DNA from: Actinomadura rifamycini DSM 43936
GTDB taxonomy: Bacteria > Actinomycetota > Actinomycetes > Streptosporangiales > Streptosporangiaceae
Direction: 5' to 3'
NCBI RefSeq assembly: GCF_000425065.1
Contig: NZ_AULB01000009.1
Location: forward strand, 327,267-391,266
DNA: 64,000 nt
The notes under the pieces were generated by a model, which saw only the letters and a program-made list of their open reading frames with translations, ran no database searches and was not told the DNA's origin. The position numbers and the translations under genes were made by a program. Numbering within the stretch: position 1 is the stretch's first letter; every line of letters starts with the position of its first letter. Positions 26,552 to 34,034 of the stretch are shown in pieces.

Positions 26552-27468
26552 TCCAGTCGCTCGACTACATCGGTTTCTCCTCGCCCGCCTACGAGGAGTG
26601 GCTGGCGTTCGGCCCCGAGGTGCTCGGGATGGAGGTCGCCGGGCGCGGCGGCGACGGCGCCGTGCGCCTGCGCGTCGACGACGCCGACTACCGCCTCGTG
26701 ATCCACCCCGGCGGGGAGCACGCGCACGAGTACCTCGGCTGGGGCGTCCGCACCCCCGACGCGATGGACGAGCTCGCCGCGCGCCTGCGCGACCGCGGCA
26801 TCGAGGTGCGGGAGGAGGACGCCGGGCTCGCCGCCGAACGCGGCGTCGCCGCGCTCGTCTCGTTCACCGACCCGTTCGGCAACCGGCACGAGCTGTCGTG
26901 GGGCCAGCGGCGGCATCCGGGCGGGTTCCGGCCGGGACGGGCGATGTCGGGCGGGTTCGTCACCGGCCCGCAGGGGCTCGGGCACGCGGTCCTCGTCGTC
27001 CCGGACATGGCCGAGGCCAACGCGTTCTTCACCGAGGTCCTCGGCTTCAAGCTGTCCGACCGCATCGTCGACCCGCCGCTGAACGCGCAGTTCTACCACG
27101 TCAACGGACGCCACCACTCGCTCGCGATCGCCGAGATCCCGGGCACGAGCGGCTTCCAGCACCTCATGGTCGAGGTCGAGTCGCTGGACGACGTCGGCAT
27201 CGCCTACGACCTCTGCGAGGAGCGCGACGTCCCGATCGTGCTGACCCTCGGCCGCCACACCAACGACCGCGCGACGTCCTTCTACCTTTACACGCCGGCC
27301 GGCTTCAACCTCGAGTACGGCCAGGGCGGCGTGGTCGTGGACGACGCGCTGTGGGAGCCCGCCACCTACACCAGCACCAAGATCTGGGGCCACCGCGGCA
27401 CCGAGCACCGCGAGAAGCTCCCGTTCGCCCTGTTCAACAAGCCCGCCGCCACGGAGGAGAGCGCCTGA
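26548..27468 (+). CDS. hsaC: HsaC-like extradiol ring-cleavage dioxygenase
   Basis: 306 aa, two-domain vicinal-oxygen-chelate type I extradiol dioxygenase that cleaves a catechol next to the diol. The C-terminal domain carries the Fe(II) ligands His146 (GLGHAVLV), His205 (GFQHLMVEVESLDDV) and Glu256 (GFNLEYGQG). His190 (GRHHSLA), His237 and Tyr247 match conserved active-site positions. Length agrees with HsaC (about 300). It starts with GTG overlapping the hsaA stop and is followed by the hydrolase with a 1-nt overlap. Substrate is probably the catechol made by HsaAB-like enzymes. Confidence 0.9.
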   Translation: MIQSLDYIGFSSPAYEEWLAFGPEVLGMEVAGRGGDGAVRLRVDDADYRLVIHPGGEHAHEYLGWGVRTPDAMDELAARLRDRGIEVREEDAGLAAERGVAALVSFTDPFGNRHELSWGQRRHPGGFRPGRAMSGGFVTGPQGLGHAVLVVPDMAEANAFFTEVLGFKLSDRIVDPPLNAQFYHVNGRHHSLAIAEIPGTSGFQHLMVEVESLDDVGIAYDLCEERDVPIVLTLGRHTNDRATSFYLYTPAGFNLEYGQGGVVVDDALWEPATYTSTKIWGHRGTEHREKLPFALFNKPAATEESA

Positions 27469-28319
27469 TGCCCGCGGAGATCACCACCACCGACGTCCAG
27501 GCCGGGGAGCACCGGCTGCGGGTCAGCACGTCCGGCGACCCGTCCGCCGAGCCGCTGCTGTTCCTGCACGGCTCCGGGCCGGGCGTCAGCGGGCTGTCGA
27601 ACTGGGAGCGGCTGATCGGCGACCTCGGCGACCGCTACCACTGCATCGCGCCCGACACGCTCGGCTTCGGCGACTCCGACCACCCGAACCCGCCGCCGCG
27701 CGGCATGGCCGCCTTCACCGAGCTGCGCGTCGCCGCGACCTGGAAGCTGCTGGACGCCCTCGGCATCGACCGCGTCACGCTCGTCGGCAACTCCTACGGC
27801 GGGCAGATGTCCCTGGCCATGACCCTGGAGCGGCCGGAGCGGGTCGGGAAGGTGATCCTCATGGGCAGCGGCGGCATGCCCGATCTGAAGCCGCTGCCGG
27901 GGCTGGCGAAGCTGATCGGCTTCTACGACGACCCGACCGAGGAGGCGATGGCCGAGCTGCTCACGCTGTTCGTCCACGACCCGTCCGCGTTCGGGCCCCG
28001 CCTCGGGGAGATCGCCGCCGGGCGGATGCCGCGCGCGCTCCGCGAGGACGTGCGCCGCTCGCACCTCGCGACGTTCGACTTCAGCGCGGGCGGCCGCATC
28101 GGCTGGCGGCCCGAGGAACTGGCGAAGATCGACAAGGACGTGCTGGTCGTCGCGGCCCGCGAGGACAAGATCGTCCCGCCCGAGGTGAGCCACTACCTGG
28201 CCCGGCACATCCCGAACGCGCGGCTGCACATCGTGCCGAACTGCGGGCACTGGAGCCAGATCGAGCACCCCGAGACCTTCGCGAACCTCGTCGACGGGTT
28301 CGTCCGGGGCGCGTTCTGA
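27468..28319 (+). CDS. hsaD: HsaD-like meta-cleavage product C-C hydrolase
   Basis: 283 aa alpha/beta hydrolase. FLHGSGPGVSGLSNW is the characteristic N-terminal loop of meta-cleavage product hydrolases. Triad residues: Ser109 in VGNSYGGQ, Asp233 in AAREDKIVPP and His261 in NCGHWSQIEHP. It would split the ring-fission product into 2-hydroxypenta/hexa-2,4-dienoate and an acid, feeding the HsaE-G-F enzymes encoded at 39077-41813. GGAGGA precedes the ATG; the stop of hsaC overlaps (TGATG). Confidence 0.9.
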   Translation: MPAEITTTDVQAGEHRLRVSTSGDPSAEPLLFLHGSGPGVSGLSNWERLIGDLGDRYHCIAPDTLGFGDSDHPNPPPRGMAAFTELRVAATWKLLDALGIDRVTLVGNSYGGQMSLAMTLERPERVGKVILMGSGGMPDLKPLPGLAKLIGFYDDPTEEAMAELLTLFVHDPSAFGPRLGEIAAGRMPRALREDVRRSHLATFDFSAGGRIGWRPEELAKIDKDVLVVAAREDKIVPPEVSHYLARHIPNARLHIVPNCGHWSQIEHPETFANLVDGFVRGAF

Positions 28320-28377
28320 CACGTCCGTGAGGGGGCGCCGCGCCCGTCCGCGCGGCGCCCCGGCGAAAGGAGGACCG

Positions 28378-28995
28378 ATGACCATCCGAGACACCGGCCG
28401 GGACACGGCGCACCGGACGGCCGGGGCGGCCGGCACGGCGCCGCACGCCCATGACGCGATGCCGGCCGCGGCCCCGGAGAGCGCGCCGCGGGCCCCCGAC
28501 ATCGCGCCGGACGCGCTGCGGCGCGTCCTGTCCCACTACCCGACGGGCGTCGTGGCCGTCACGGCGATGCACGGCCCGCCGGGGGAGGAGGAGCCGGTCG
28601 GCATGGCGGTCGGCTCGTTCACCTCGGTGTCGCTGCGCCCGGCGCTGGTCGGCTTCTTCCCCGACGCCGGGTCCACGACGTGGCCGCGCATCCGCGAGGC
28701 CGGCCGCTTCTGCGTGAACGTCCTGGGCGAGGAGCACCAGGACGTCTGCCGCCGGTTCGCCACGCGCGGCGCCGACAAGTTCGCGTCGCTCGGCTGGACC
28801 CCGGGGCCGACCGGCTCGCCCGTCCTGGACGACTCGCTCACCTGGATCGACTGCCGCCTGGAGCGGGTCACCGAGGCCGGGGACCACTTCCTCGCGCTCG
28901 GCCGCGTCGTCGACATGGGCGTGCGCGGGACCGGCGGGCCGCTCATCTTCTACCGGGGCGGCTACGGCGGCTACCGGGAGCCGCTCGCCTCCTGA
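28378..28995 (+). CDS. hsaB: HsaB-like NADH:flavin reductase
   Basis: 205 aa. The flavin-reductase-like domain (about 45-200) shows LSHYPTGVVAVTA, MAVGSFTSVSLRPALVGFFP, FCVNVLGEEHQDVCRRFA and a C-terminal LIFYRGGYGGYRE. It supplies reduced flavin to the hydroxylase component(s). The N-terminal 40 residues are an Ala/Pro-rich extension not usual in HsaB (about 187 aa). A perfect AAAGGAGGA precedes the ATG, unlike the coupled genes before it. It is the only flavin reductase in the window and may serve both HsaA-like proteins. Confidence 0.87.
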   Translation: MTIRDTGRDTAHRTAGAAGTAPHAHDAMPAAAPESAPRAPDIAPDALRRVLSHYPTGVVAVTAMHGPPGEEEPVGMAVGSFTSVSLRPALVGFFPDAGSTTWPRIREAGRFCVNVLGEEHQDVCRRFATRGADKFASLGWTPGPTGSPVLDDSLTWIDCRLERVTEAGDHFLALGRVVDMGVRGTGGPLIFYRGGYGGYREPLAS

Positions 28996-29070
28996 CGGCC
29001 CGCCTCGACCCGGCGACCCGCTTCCCGGAGCCCTCGTCTCGCATCCGCCCGGGCCGCTGCACGCCCATTT

Positions 29071-29091
29071 CCCTGTAGTAAGTGCTACATG
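29071..29091. promoter_or_regulatory. Candidate TetR operator, copy 2
   Basis: CCCTGTAGTAAGTGCTACAT plus one G; core palindrome TGTAG(N6)CTACA. It matches the site at 25324-25344 in 18 of 21 positions when that is read on the other strand. It lies 36 bp before the ATG of the second oxygenase gene, giving this downstream operon its own regulated promoter. Confidence 0.65.
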
Positions 29092-29127
29092 ATATCAGTG
29101 CCACACGACATCAGAGGGGGCCACCCC

Positions 29128-30300
29128 ATGTCCATCGTCGACGCCGTGCGCGCGGCCGCACCCGTCCTCGCCGCGGAGGACGCGGCGGGCGCGCGGCAGC
29201 GCAGGCTGACCGACCTCGCCTGGAAGCACCTCCAGGACACCGGCGTGCTCCGCGCCCTGCAGCCCGCCCGCTGGGGCGGCGCCGAGACGCCCCTCGCCGA
29301 GTTCCTCGACGCGGTCGTCGAGGCGGGCCGGGCCGCTCCCGCCGCCGGATGGGTCACCGCCGTGGTCGGCGTCCACCCCTGGCAGGTCGCGCTGTTCCCC
29401 GAGGAGGCGCAGCGGGAGATCTGGGGCGACGACCCCGCCCGCACGCTCGCGTCGTCCTACACGCCCACCGGCAAGGTCGAGCGCGCGGACGGCGGCTACC
29501 GGGTGTCGGGCCGCTGGTCGTTCTCGTCCGGCTGCCTGCACACCGACGGCGTCATCCTCGGCGGCATCGCGGGCGAGCGCGACTGGAACGGCGCGCCCGT
29601 CGCCGACTTCGTCAGCGTGATCCTCGACCGCGACCAGTACGCGATCGAGGACACCTGGCACACCGCCGGGCTCGCCGCGACGGGCAGCAACGACATCGTG
29701 GTCGACGGCGCGTTCGTCCCCGCGCACCGCGCCCAGTCGCACGTCGACTACACCTACGGCCTCGGCACGCCGCTGCCCGGCCGCGAGGTCAACCCCGGCG
29801 CCCTCTACCGGCTGCCCTGGGCCGTCGTCTTCAACGCGATCATCGCGGCCGGGGCGCTCGGCGCCGCCCGCGGGTTCGTGGACGCCTGGACCGCCGCGAC
29901 CCGCGACCGCCGCACCGCCGCCGGCCCCGTCCGCGAGGACCACCTCGTCCAGCGGCACCTCGCCGAGAACGCCTACGCCGTCGACGCCGGCATCACCGGC
30001 CTCCGCGCGGTCGCCGCCGAGCTCACCGCGACCGCCGAGGCGGGGGAGTGGCCGTCCCGCGAGACCCGCGCCCGGCACCGCTACGCGCTGGCCCGCTCCG
30101 CGCAGGACGCGGGCGCCGCCGTCACCCGGCTCATGCGCGCCTCCAGCGGCCGCACCGCCTACACCGACCACCCGCTGCACCGCCGCTTCCAGGACGTGAC
30201 CGCCGCGATCGGGCACGCGTTCCTGCTGGCCGACCCCCTCGGCCGCGCGCACGGCGCCCTCGCGCTCGGCGCCGACGACGTCCCGGCGGTGCACCTGTGA
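29128..30300 (+). CDS. Second HsaA-like flavin-dependent monooxygenase
   Basis: 390 aa, exactly the length of the first HsaA-like protein and clearly paralogous (LRALQPARWGG, VSGRWSFSSGCLHTDGVILG, THTAGL-type WHTAGLAATGSNDIVV, HPLHRRFQDVTAAIGHAF). Residues differ in the central substrate region, so it may act on another phenol or another position. AGAGGGGG precedes the ATG at 29128. It heads a second operon with its own copy of the palindromic operator. No second flavin reductase follows, so it probably depends on the HsaB-like protein at 28378. Confidence 0.87.
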   Translation: MSIVDAVRAAAPVLAAEDAAGARQRRLTDLAWKHLQDTGVLRALQPARWGGAETPLAEFLDAVVEAGRAAPAAGWVTAVVGVHPWQVALFPEEAQREIWGDDPARTLASSYTPTGKVERADGGYRVSGRWSFSSGCLHTDGVILGGIAGERDWNGAPVADFVSVILDRDQYAIEDTWHTAGLAATGSNDIVVDGAFVPAHRAQSHVDYTYGLGTPLPGREVNPGALYRLPWAVVFNAIIAAGALGAARGFVDAWTAATRDRRTAAGPVREDHLVQRHLAENAYAVDAGITGLRAVAAELTATAEAGEWPSRETRARHRYALARSAQDAGAAVTRLMRASSGRTAYTDHPLHRRFQDVTAAIGHAFLLADPLGRAHGALALGADDVPAVHL

Positions 30301-30367
30301 CCCCCGGGGCCCGTCCGGAGGCACCGGACGCCGGGCGCCCCGGCGCGCGCGAGGCGGCGGTGCGGCG

Positions 30368-31267
30368 ATGACCCACGCCATCCTGCCCGGGAAGACGGCC
30401 GCGCAGCGGCGCGCCGAACTGCGGTCGCTGCTCGCGTCCGACCGGGTCGTCATCGCGCCCGGCGTCACGGACGCCGCCGGGCTGCGCCTGGTCGAGGAGG
30501 CCGGGTTCGAGACCGCGTACCTGACCGGCGCCGGGCTCGCCAACGCCCAGTACGGCGTCCCCGACATCGGGCTGATCTCCCAGCGGGAGGTCGCCGACCA
30601 CGTGCAGCGGCTCGCCGGCGCCACCGACCTGCCGGTGATCGTGGACGCCGACACCGGCTACGGCGGCCCGCTCGCGGTGATGCGCACGATGCGGATGCTC
30701 GACGCGGCGGGCGCGGCGGCCGTCCAGCTCGAGGACCAGGTCCTCGACAAGCGGTGCGGCCACTTCGACGACCACCGGCTCGTCTCCGCCGACGCGATGG
30801 TCGCCAAGATCCGGGCGGCGCTGGACGCCCGCGGCGACGGCGGCCCGGTGCTCGTCGCCCGGACGGACGCGCGCGGCGTCCACGGCCTGGACGAGGCGAT
30901 CCGGCGGGCCCGCGCGTACGCCGAAGCCGGAGCCGAGGTGATCTTCGTGGAGGCGCCGCGCGGCGTCGGCGAGATGCGGACGATCGGCCGCGAGCTGGCC
31001 GGGGTCCCGCTGATCGCCAACATCGTCGAGGGCGGCAAGACCCCCGAGCTGGACACGGCCGAACTCGGCGAGCTGGGCTTCCGCGTCGCGCTGTTCGCCA
31101 ACTACCTGATGCGCAGCATGATGCACGCCGGGCGGGAGGCCCTCGCGCACCTGCGCGCCGAGGGCGGGACCCGCGGCCGCGGCGACCGGCTGCTGCCGTG
31201 GGCGGACCGGCAGCGCCTCTTCGGACTGCCCGCGTACACCGAGGCCGACGGGCGGTACGGCCGGTGA
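30368..31267 (+). CDS. Isocitrate lyase/PEP mutase family C-C lyase
   Basis: 299 aa TIM-barrel protein. Metal and substrate motifs DADTGYGG (93-100) and LEDQ (121-124) and the catalytic loop KRCGHF (128-133) are present, as in 2-methylisocitrate lyase and related 2,3-dimethylmalate lyase; phosphonopyruvate hydrolases and oxaloacetate decarboxylases lack the Cys. It therefore probably performs a retro-aldol cleavage of a branched 2-hydroxy di- or tricarboxylate. It follows the second oxygenase by 67 bp and overlaps the flavoprotein gene (GTGA). No prp genes surround it, so a specialised catabolic role is likelier than the methylcitrate cycle. Confidence 0.85.
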   Translation: MTHAILPGKTAAQRRAELRSLLASDRVVIAPGVTDAAGLRLVEEAGFETAYLTGAGLANAQYGVPDIGLISQREVADHVQRLAGATDLPVIVDADTGYGGPLAVMRTMRMLDAAGAAAVQLEDQVLDKRCGHFDDHRLVSADAMVAKIRAALDARGDGGPVLVARTDARGVHGLDEAIRRARAYAEAGAEVIFVEAPRGVGEMRTIGRELAGVPLIANIVEGGKTPELDTAELGELGFRVALFANYLMRSMMHAGREALAHLRAEGGTRGRGDRLLPWADRQRLFGLPAYTEADGRYGR

Positions 31268-32634
31268 CCGCGCGGTACGACGTGGTGGTCGCGGGCGGCG
31301 GGCTCGCGGGCGCCGCCGCGGCGGCCGCCGCGACCGAGCGGGGCGCGTCGGTGCTGCTGCTGGAGAAGACGGCCGCCCCCGGCGGCAGCACCGTCCTCAG
31401 CTCCGGGCTCAACGCCTACGCCGGGACGGACGAGCAGGCCGCGGCGGGCGTCGAGGACGGCCCGGACCTGCTGCGCCGCGACCTGCTGGAGACCGGACGG
31501 CACCGCAACGACCCGGCGCTCGTGGACGCCTACTGCCGCGAGCAGCTCGGGACGTACCGGTGGCTGCGCTCCCTCGGCGTCGGGTTCGGCGCGCCGCGCG
31601 CCGCCTCCGGGCAGTCGGTGCCGCGCTCGCACCCGGTCGACACGGCGGCGGCGATCGAGACGCTGCTGCGGCTCGCCCGCTCGCGCGGCGCGCACGTCCG
31701 GCTCGGCTGCGCCGCCGAGCGGCCCGCCGTCGCGGACGGCCGGGTCGCCGGGGTGCGGGTCCGGTCCCGGGACGGCGCGGAGCACGTCGGGGCCGGCGCG
31801 GTGGTGCTGGCCACGGGCGGCTTCTCCCGCGCCCCGGCGCTGCTGTCCCGGTTCGCCCCCGGCATGGAGCGGGCGGTCAAGGCGGGCGGCGCCGGCAGCA
31901 ACGGCGACGGGCTGAAGATGGCCTGCTCGCTCGGCGCCGGGCTCGCCGACCTGCCGCACATCAAGGCGACGTTCGGCGTCTTCCCCTGGCCGTCGTCCGC
32001 CGAGGAGGGCCACGGGCTGCTCGCGGTGTACAAGGGCGCCATCGCGGTGAACGGCCTCGGCGAGCGGTTCACCGACGAGTCGCTGCCGTACAAGGAGATC
32101 GGGGACGCCTGCCTGGCCCAGCCGGAGGGCGTCGCGTTCCAGATCTTCGACGCGCCCGTGCTGGAGCGGGCCGACGCCGAGGTGCCGATCTACGACTTCC
32201 GGCCGCGGCTGCGGGCGGGCCAGATCCAGCGGGCGGACACGCTGCGCGACCTGGCCGACGGGCTGGGGATCCCGGGCGACCGGCTGCGGGAGACGGTCGA
32301 CGCCTACAACGCCGCGATCGCCGCCGGGGCGCCGGACCCGTTCGGCCGCCGGACGCTGTCGGGCGACGTCGGCGCGCCCCGTCCGATCGACACGCCGCCG
32401 TTCTACGGCTACCCCAGCACCGCCGTGATGCTCGCGACCTACGGCGGGATCACCGTCGACGCCGACACGCGGGTGCTGGACGTCTACGGCGACCCGATCC
32501 CGGGCCTGTTCGCCGCCGGGGAGGTCACCGGCGGGTTCCACGGCGCGGGCTACGTCACCGGCACGTCCCTCGGCAAGGCGGCGGTCTTCGGCCGCGTCGC
32601 CGGGACGGCCGCGAGCGAGGAGGCCCTCCGATGA
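31264..32634 (+). CDS. FAD-dependent dehydrogenase, fumarate-reductase/KstD-like (1 of 3)
   Basis: 456 aa. FAD-binding YDVVVAGGGLAGAAAAAAA at the N-terminus and the C-terminal flavoprotein segment DPIPGLFAAGEVTGGFHGAG with GTSLGKAAVFGRVAG define the succinate dehydrogenase/fumarate reductase flavoprotein superfamily, which includes urocanate reductase, tricarballylate dehydrogenase and 3-ketosteroid dehydrogenases. It removes or adds hydrogens at a C-C bond next to a carbonyl or carboxyl. The active-site capping domain is about 230-350. GTG start overlaps the lyase stop; its own stop overlaps the SDR start (ATGA). Substrate unknown. Confidence 0.85.
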   Translation: MTARYDVVVAGGGLAGAAAAAAATERGASVLLLEKTAAPGGSTVLSSGLNAYAGTDEQAAAGVEDGPDLLRRDLLETGRHRNDPALVDAYCREQLGTYRWLRSLGVGFGAPRAASGQSVPRSHPVDTAAAIETLLRLARSRGAHVRLGCAAERPAVADGRVAGVRVRSRDGAEHVGAGAVVLATGGFSRAPALLSRFAPGMERAVKAGGAGSNGDGLKMACSLGAGLADLPHIKATFGVFPWPSSAEEGHGLLAVYKGAIAVNGLGERFTDESLPYKEIGDACLAQPEGVAFQIFDAPVLERADAEVPIYDFRPRLRAGQIQRADTLRDLADGLGIPGDRLRETVDAYNAAIAAGAPDPFGRRTLSGDVGAPRPIDTPPFYGYPSTAVMLATYGGITVDADTRVLDVYGDPIPGLFAAGEVTGGFHGAGYVTGTSLGKAAVFGRVAGTAASEEALR

Positions 32635-33410
32635 CCGGAATGTTCGACCTGACCGGGCGGCGGGCGCTCGTCACGGGCGCCGCCCGGGGCGGCCTCGGCG
32701 CGCACGCCGCGCTCGCGCTCGCCCGGGCGGGCGCCGAGGTGGTCGTCGCGGACCTGCCGTCGCGCGGCGCCGACCTCGACGCGACGCTCGGGACGCTCCT
32801 CGCCGAGAACCGGCCGGCGCGCGCGCTGCGCTTCGACGCCACCCGCGAGGACCAGGTGGAGGCGCTCGTCGCGCACGCCGCCGACCCCGACGGGCGCCTG
32901 GACATCCTGGTGAACGCGGCCGGGGTGATGCTCCGCAAGGACGTCCAGGAGACGACGCTCGAGGAGTGGCGGCGCGTCCTGGACGTCAACCTCACCGGCA
33001 CCTGGCTGCTCGACCGGGCCGCCGGGCGCCGCATGACCGCGCGCGGCCGCGGCGCGATCGTGAACTTCTCGACGGTCTACGCCGAGCGCGTCGGGCCGGT
33101 CCCGGAGTCGGCGTACTACGCGTCCAAGGCCGGGGTCGGCAACCTGACGCGGTCGATGGCCGCCGAGTTCGGCCGGCACGGCGTGACCGTCAACTGCCTC
33201 GCGCCCGCCGTGTTCTACCCCACCGAGATGACCGCGCCGCTCGGCGACGACCCCGAGCGGCTCCGCTGGATGACCGAGCGCACCATGCTCGGCCGGCTCG
33301 GCGAGCCCGGCGCCGACCTCGACGGCCCGCTGCTGCTCCTCGCCTCCGACGCCGGCCGCTACATGACCGGCCAGATCGTCTACGTCGACGGCGGCTGGTC
33401 GGCGTGGTGA
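32631..33410 (+). CDS. Short-chain dehydrogenase/reductase
   Basis: 259 aa classical SDR. Cofactor motif TGAARGGLG (15-23), NNAG-equivalent NAAG (95-98), Ser147 and the catalytic Tyr162-x3-Lys166. Asp41 after the second strand favours NAD(H). The C-terminus MTGQIVYVDGGW is standard. It would oxidise or reduce a hydroxyl or keto group of a pathway intermediate. Translationally coupled to the preceding flavoprotein by an ATGA overlap and followed 25 bp later by the isochorismatase-like gene. Confidence 0.9.
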   Translation: MTGMFDLTGRRALVTGAARGGLGAHAALALARAGAEVVVADLPSRGADLDATLGTLLAENRPARALRFDATREDQVEALVAHAADPDGRLDILVNAAGVMLRKDVQETTLEEWRRVLDVNLTGTWLLDRAAGRRMTARGRGAIVNFSTVYAERVGPVPESAYYASKAGVGNLTRSMAAEFGRHGVTVNCLAPAVFYPTEMTAPLGDDPERLRWMTERTMLGRLGEPGADLDGPLLLLASDAGRYMTGQIVYVDGGWSAW

Positions 33411-33435
33411 CCCCCGTGAACCGAAAGGAACCCCG

Positions 33436-34026
33436 ATGACCGACCGTACGGCCCTGCTGATGCTCGACTACCAGGTCGCGCTGTGCGAGCGGGGCGAGCA
33501 CATGCGCATGCCCCCGCTGGTGGACCAGGTCGAGCGGCGCGGCGTCCTCGCCGCCGCCGAGAAGACCCTCACCGCGGCGCGGGACGCCGGCCTGTACGTG
33601 GTCCACGTGCGGCTCGCGTTCGACCCGTCCTACGAACTGCGCACCAACCGGTCGGCGCGGTTCGACGCGTACCCGCGCGAGCGCGCCATGCTGCGGGACG
33701 CGCCGGGCGCCCGCATCGTGAGCGCCCTGGCGCCGCTGCCGGGCGAGCCGGTCGTCGACAAGGGCGGCGTCGGCGCGTTCGCCGGGACGCCGCTGCTGGA
33801 GATGCTGCTCGGCACCGGCGTCCGGCACGTCGTGCTCGGCGGCGTCGCGACGAACCTCGTGGTGGAGTCGACCGCCCGCACGGCCGTCGACAGCGGCCTC
33901 GCCGTCACCGTCGTCGAGGACATGTGCGCCTCGTTCGACCTGGAGCTGCACGACGTCGCCGTCCGGAAGATCCTGCCGATGTTCGGTGACGTGCGCTCCT
34001 CCGCCGACGTCATCGCCGGGCTGTGA
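33436..34026 (+). CDS. Isochorismatase-like hydrolase lacking the catalytic Cys
   Basis: 196 aa. Asp11 (LMLDYQVAL) and Lys109 (VVDKGGVGAF) of the cysteine-hydrolase triad are present, but the nucleophile position in GVATNLVVESTARTA is Val142 where amidases such as RutB have Cys. True isochorismatases also work without Cys, hydrolysing a vinyl ether, so a vinyl ether or enol substrate is plausible and amide hydrolysis is unlikely. AAAGGAA precedes the ATG. It sits between the SDR and the second flavoprotein, within the same operon. Confidence 0.82.
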   Translation: MTDRTALLMLDYQVALCERGEHMRMPPLVDQVERRGVLAAAEKTLTAARDAGLYVVHVRLAFDPSYELRTNRSARFDAYPRERAMLRDAPGARIVSALAPLPGEPVVDKGGVGAFAGTPLLEMLLGTGVRHVVLGGVATNLVVESTARTAVDSGLAVTVVEDMCASFDLELHDVAVRKILPMFGDVRSSADVIAGL

Positions 34027-34034
34027 GGGGAGCC

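Noticed and set aside
30368..31267. Methylcitrate-cycle PrpB
   Set aside because: Catalytic KRCGH is present, but prpC/prpD are absent and the gene is embedded in a catabolic operon.
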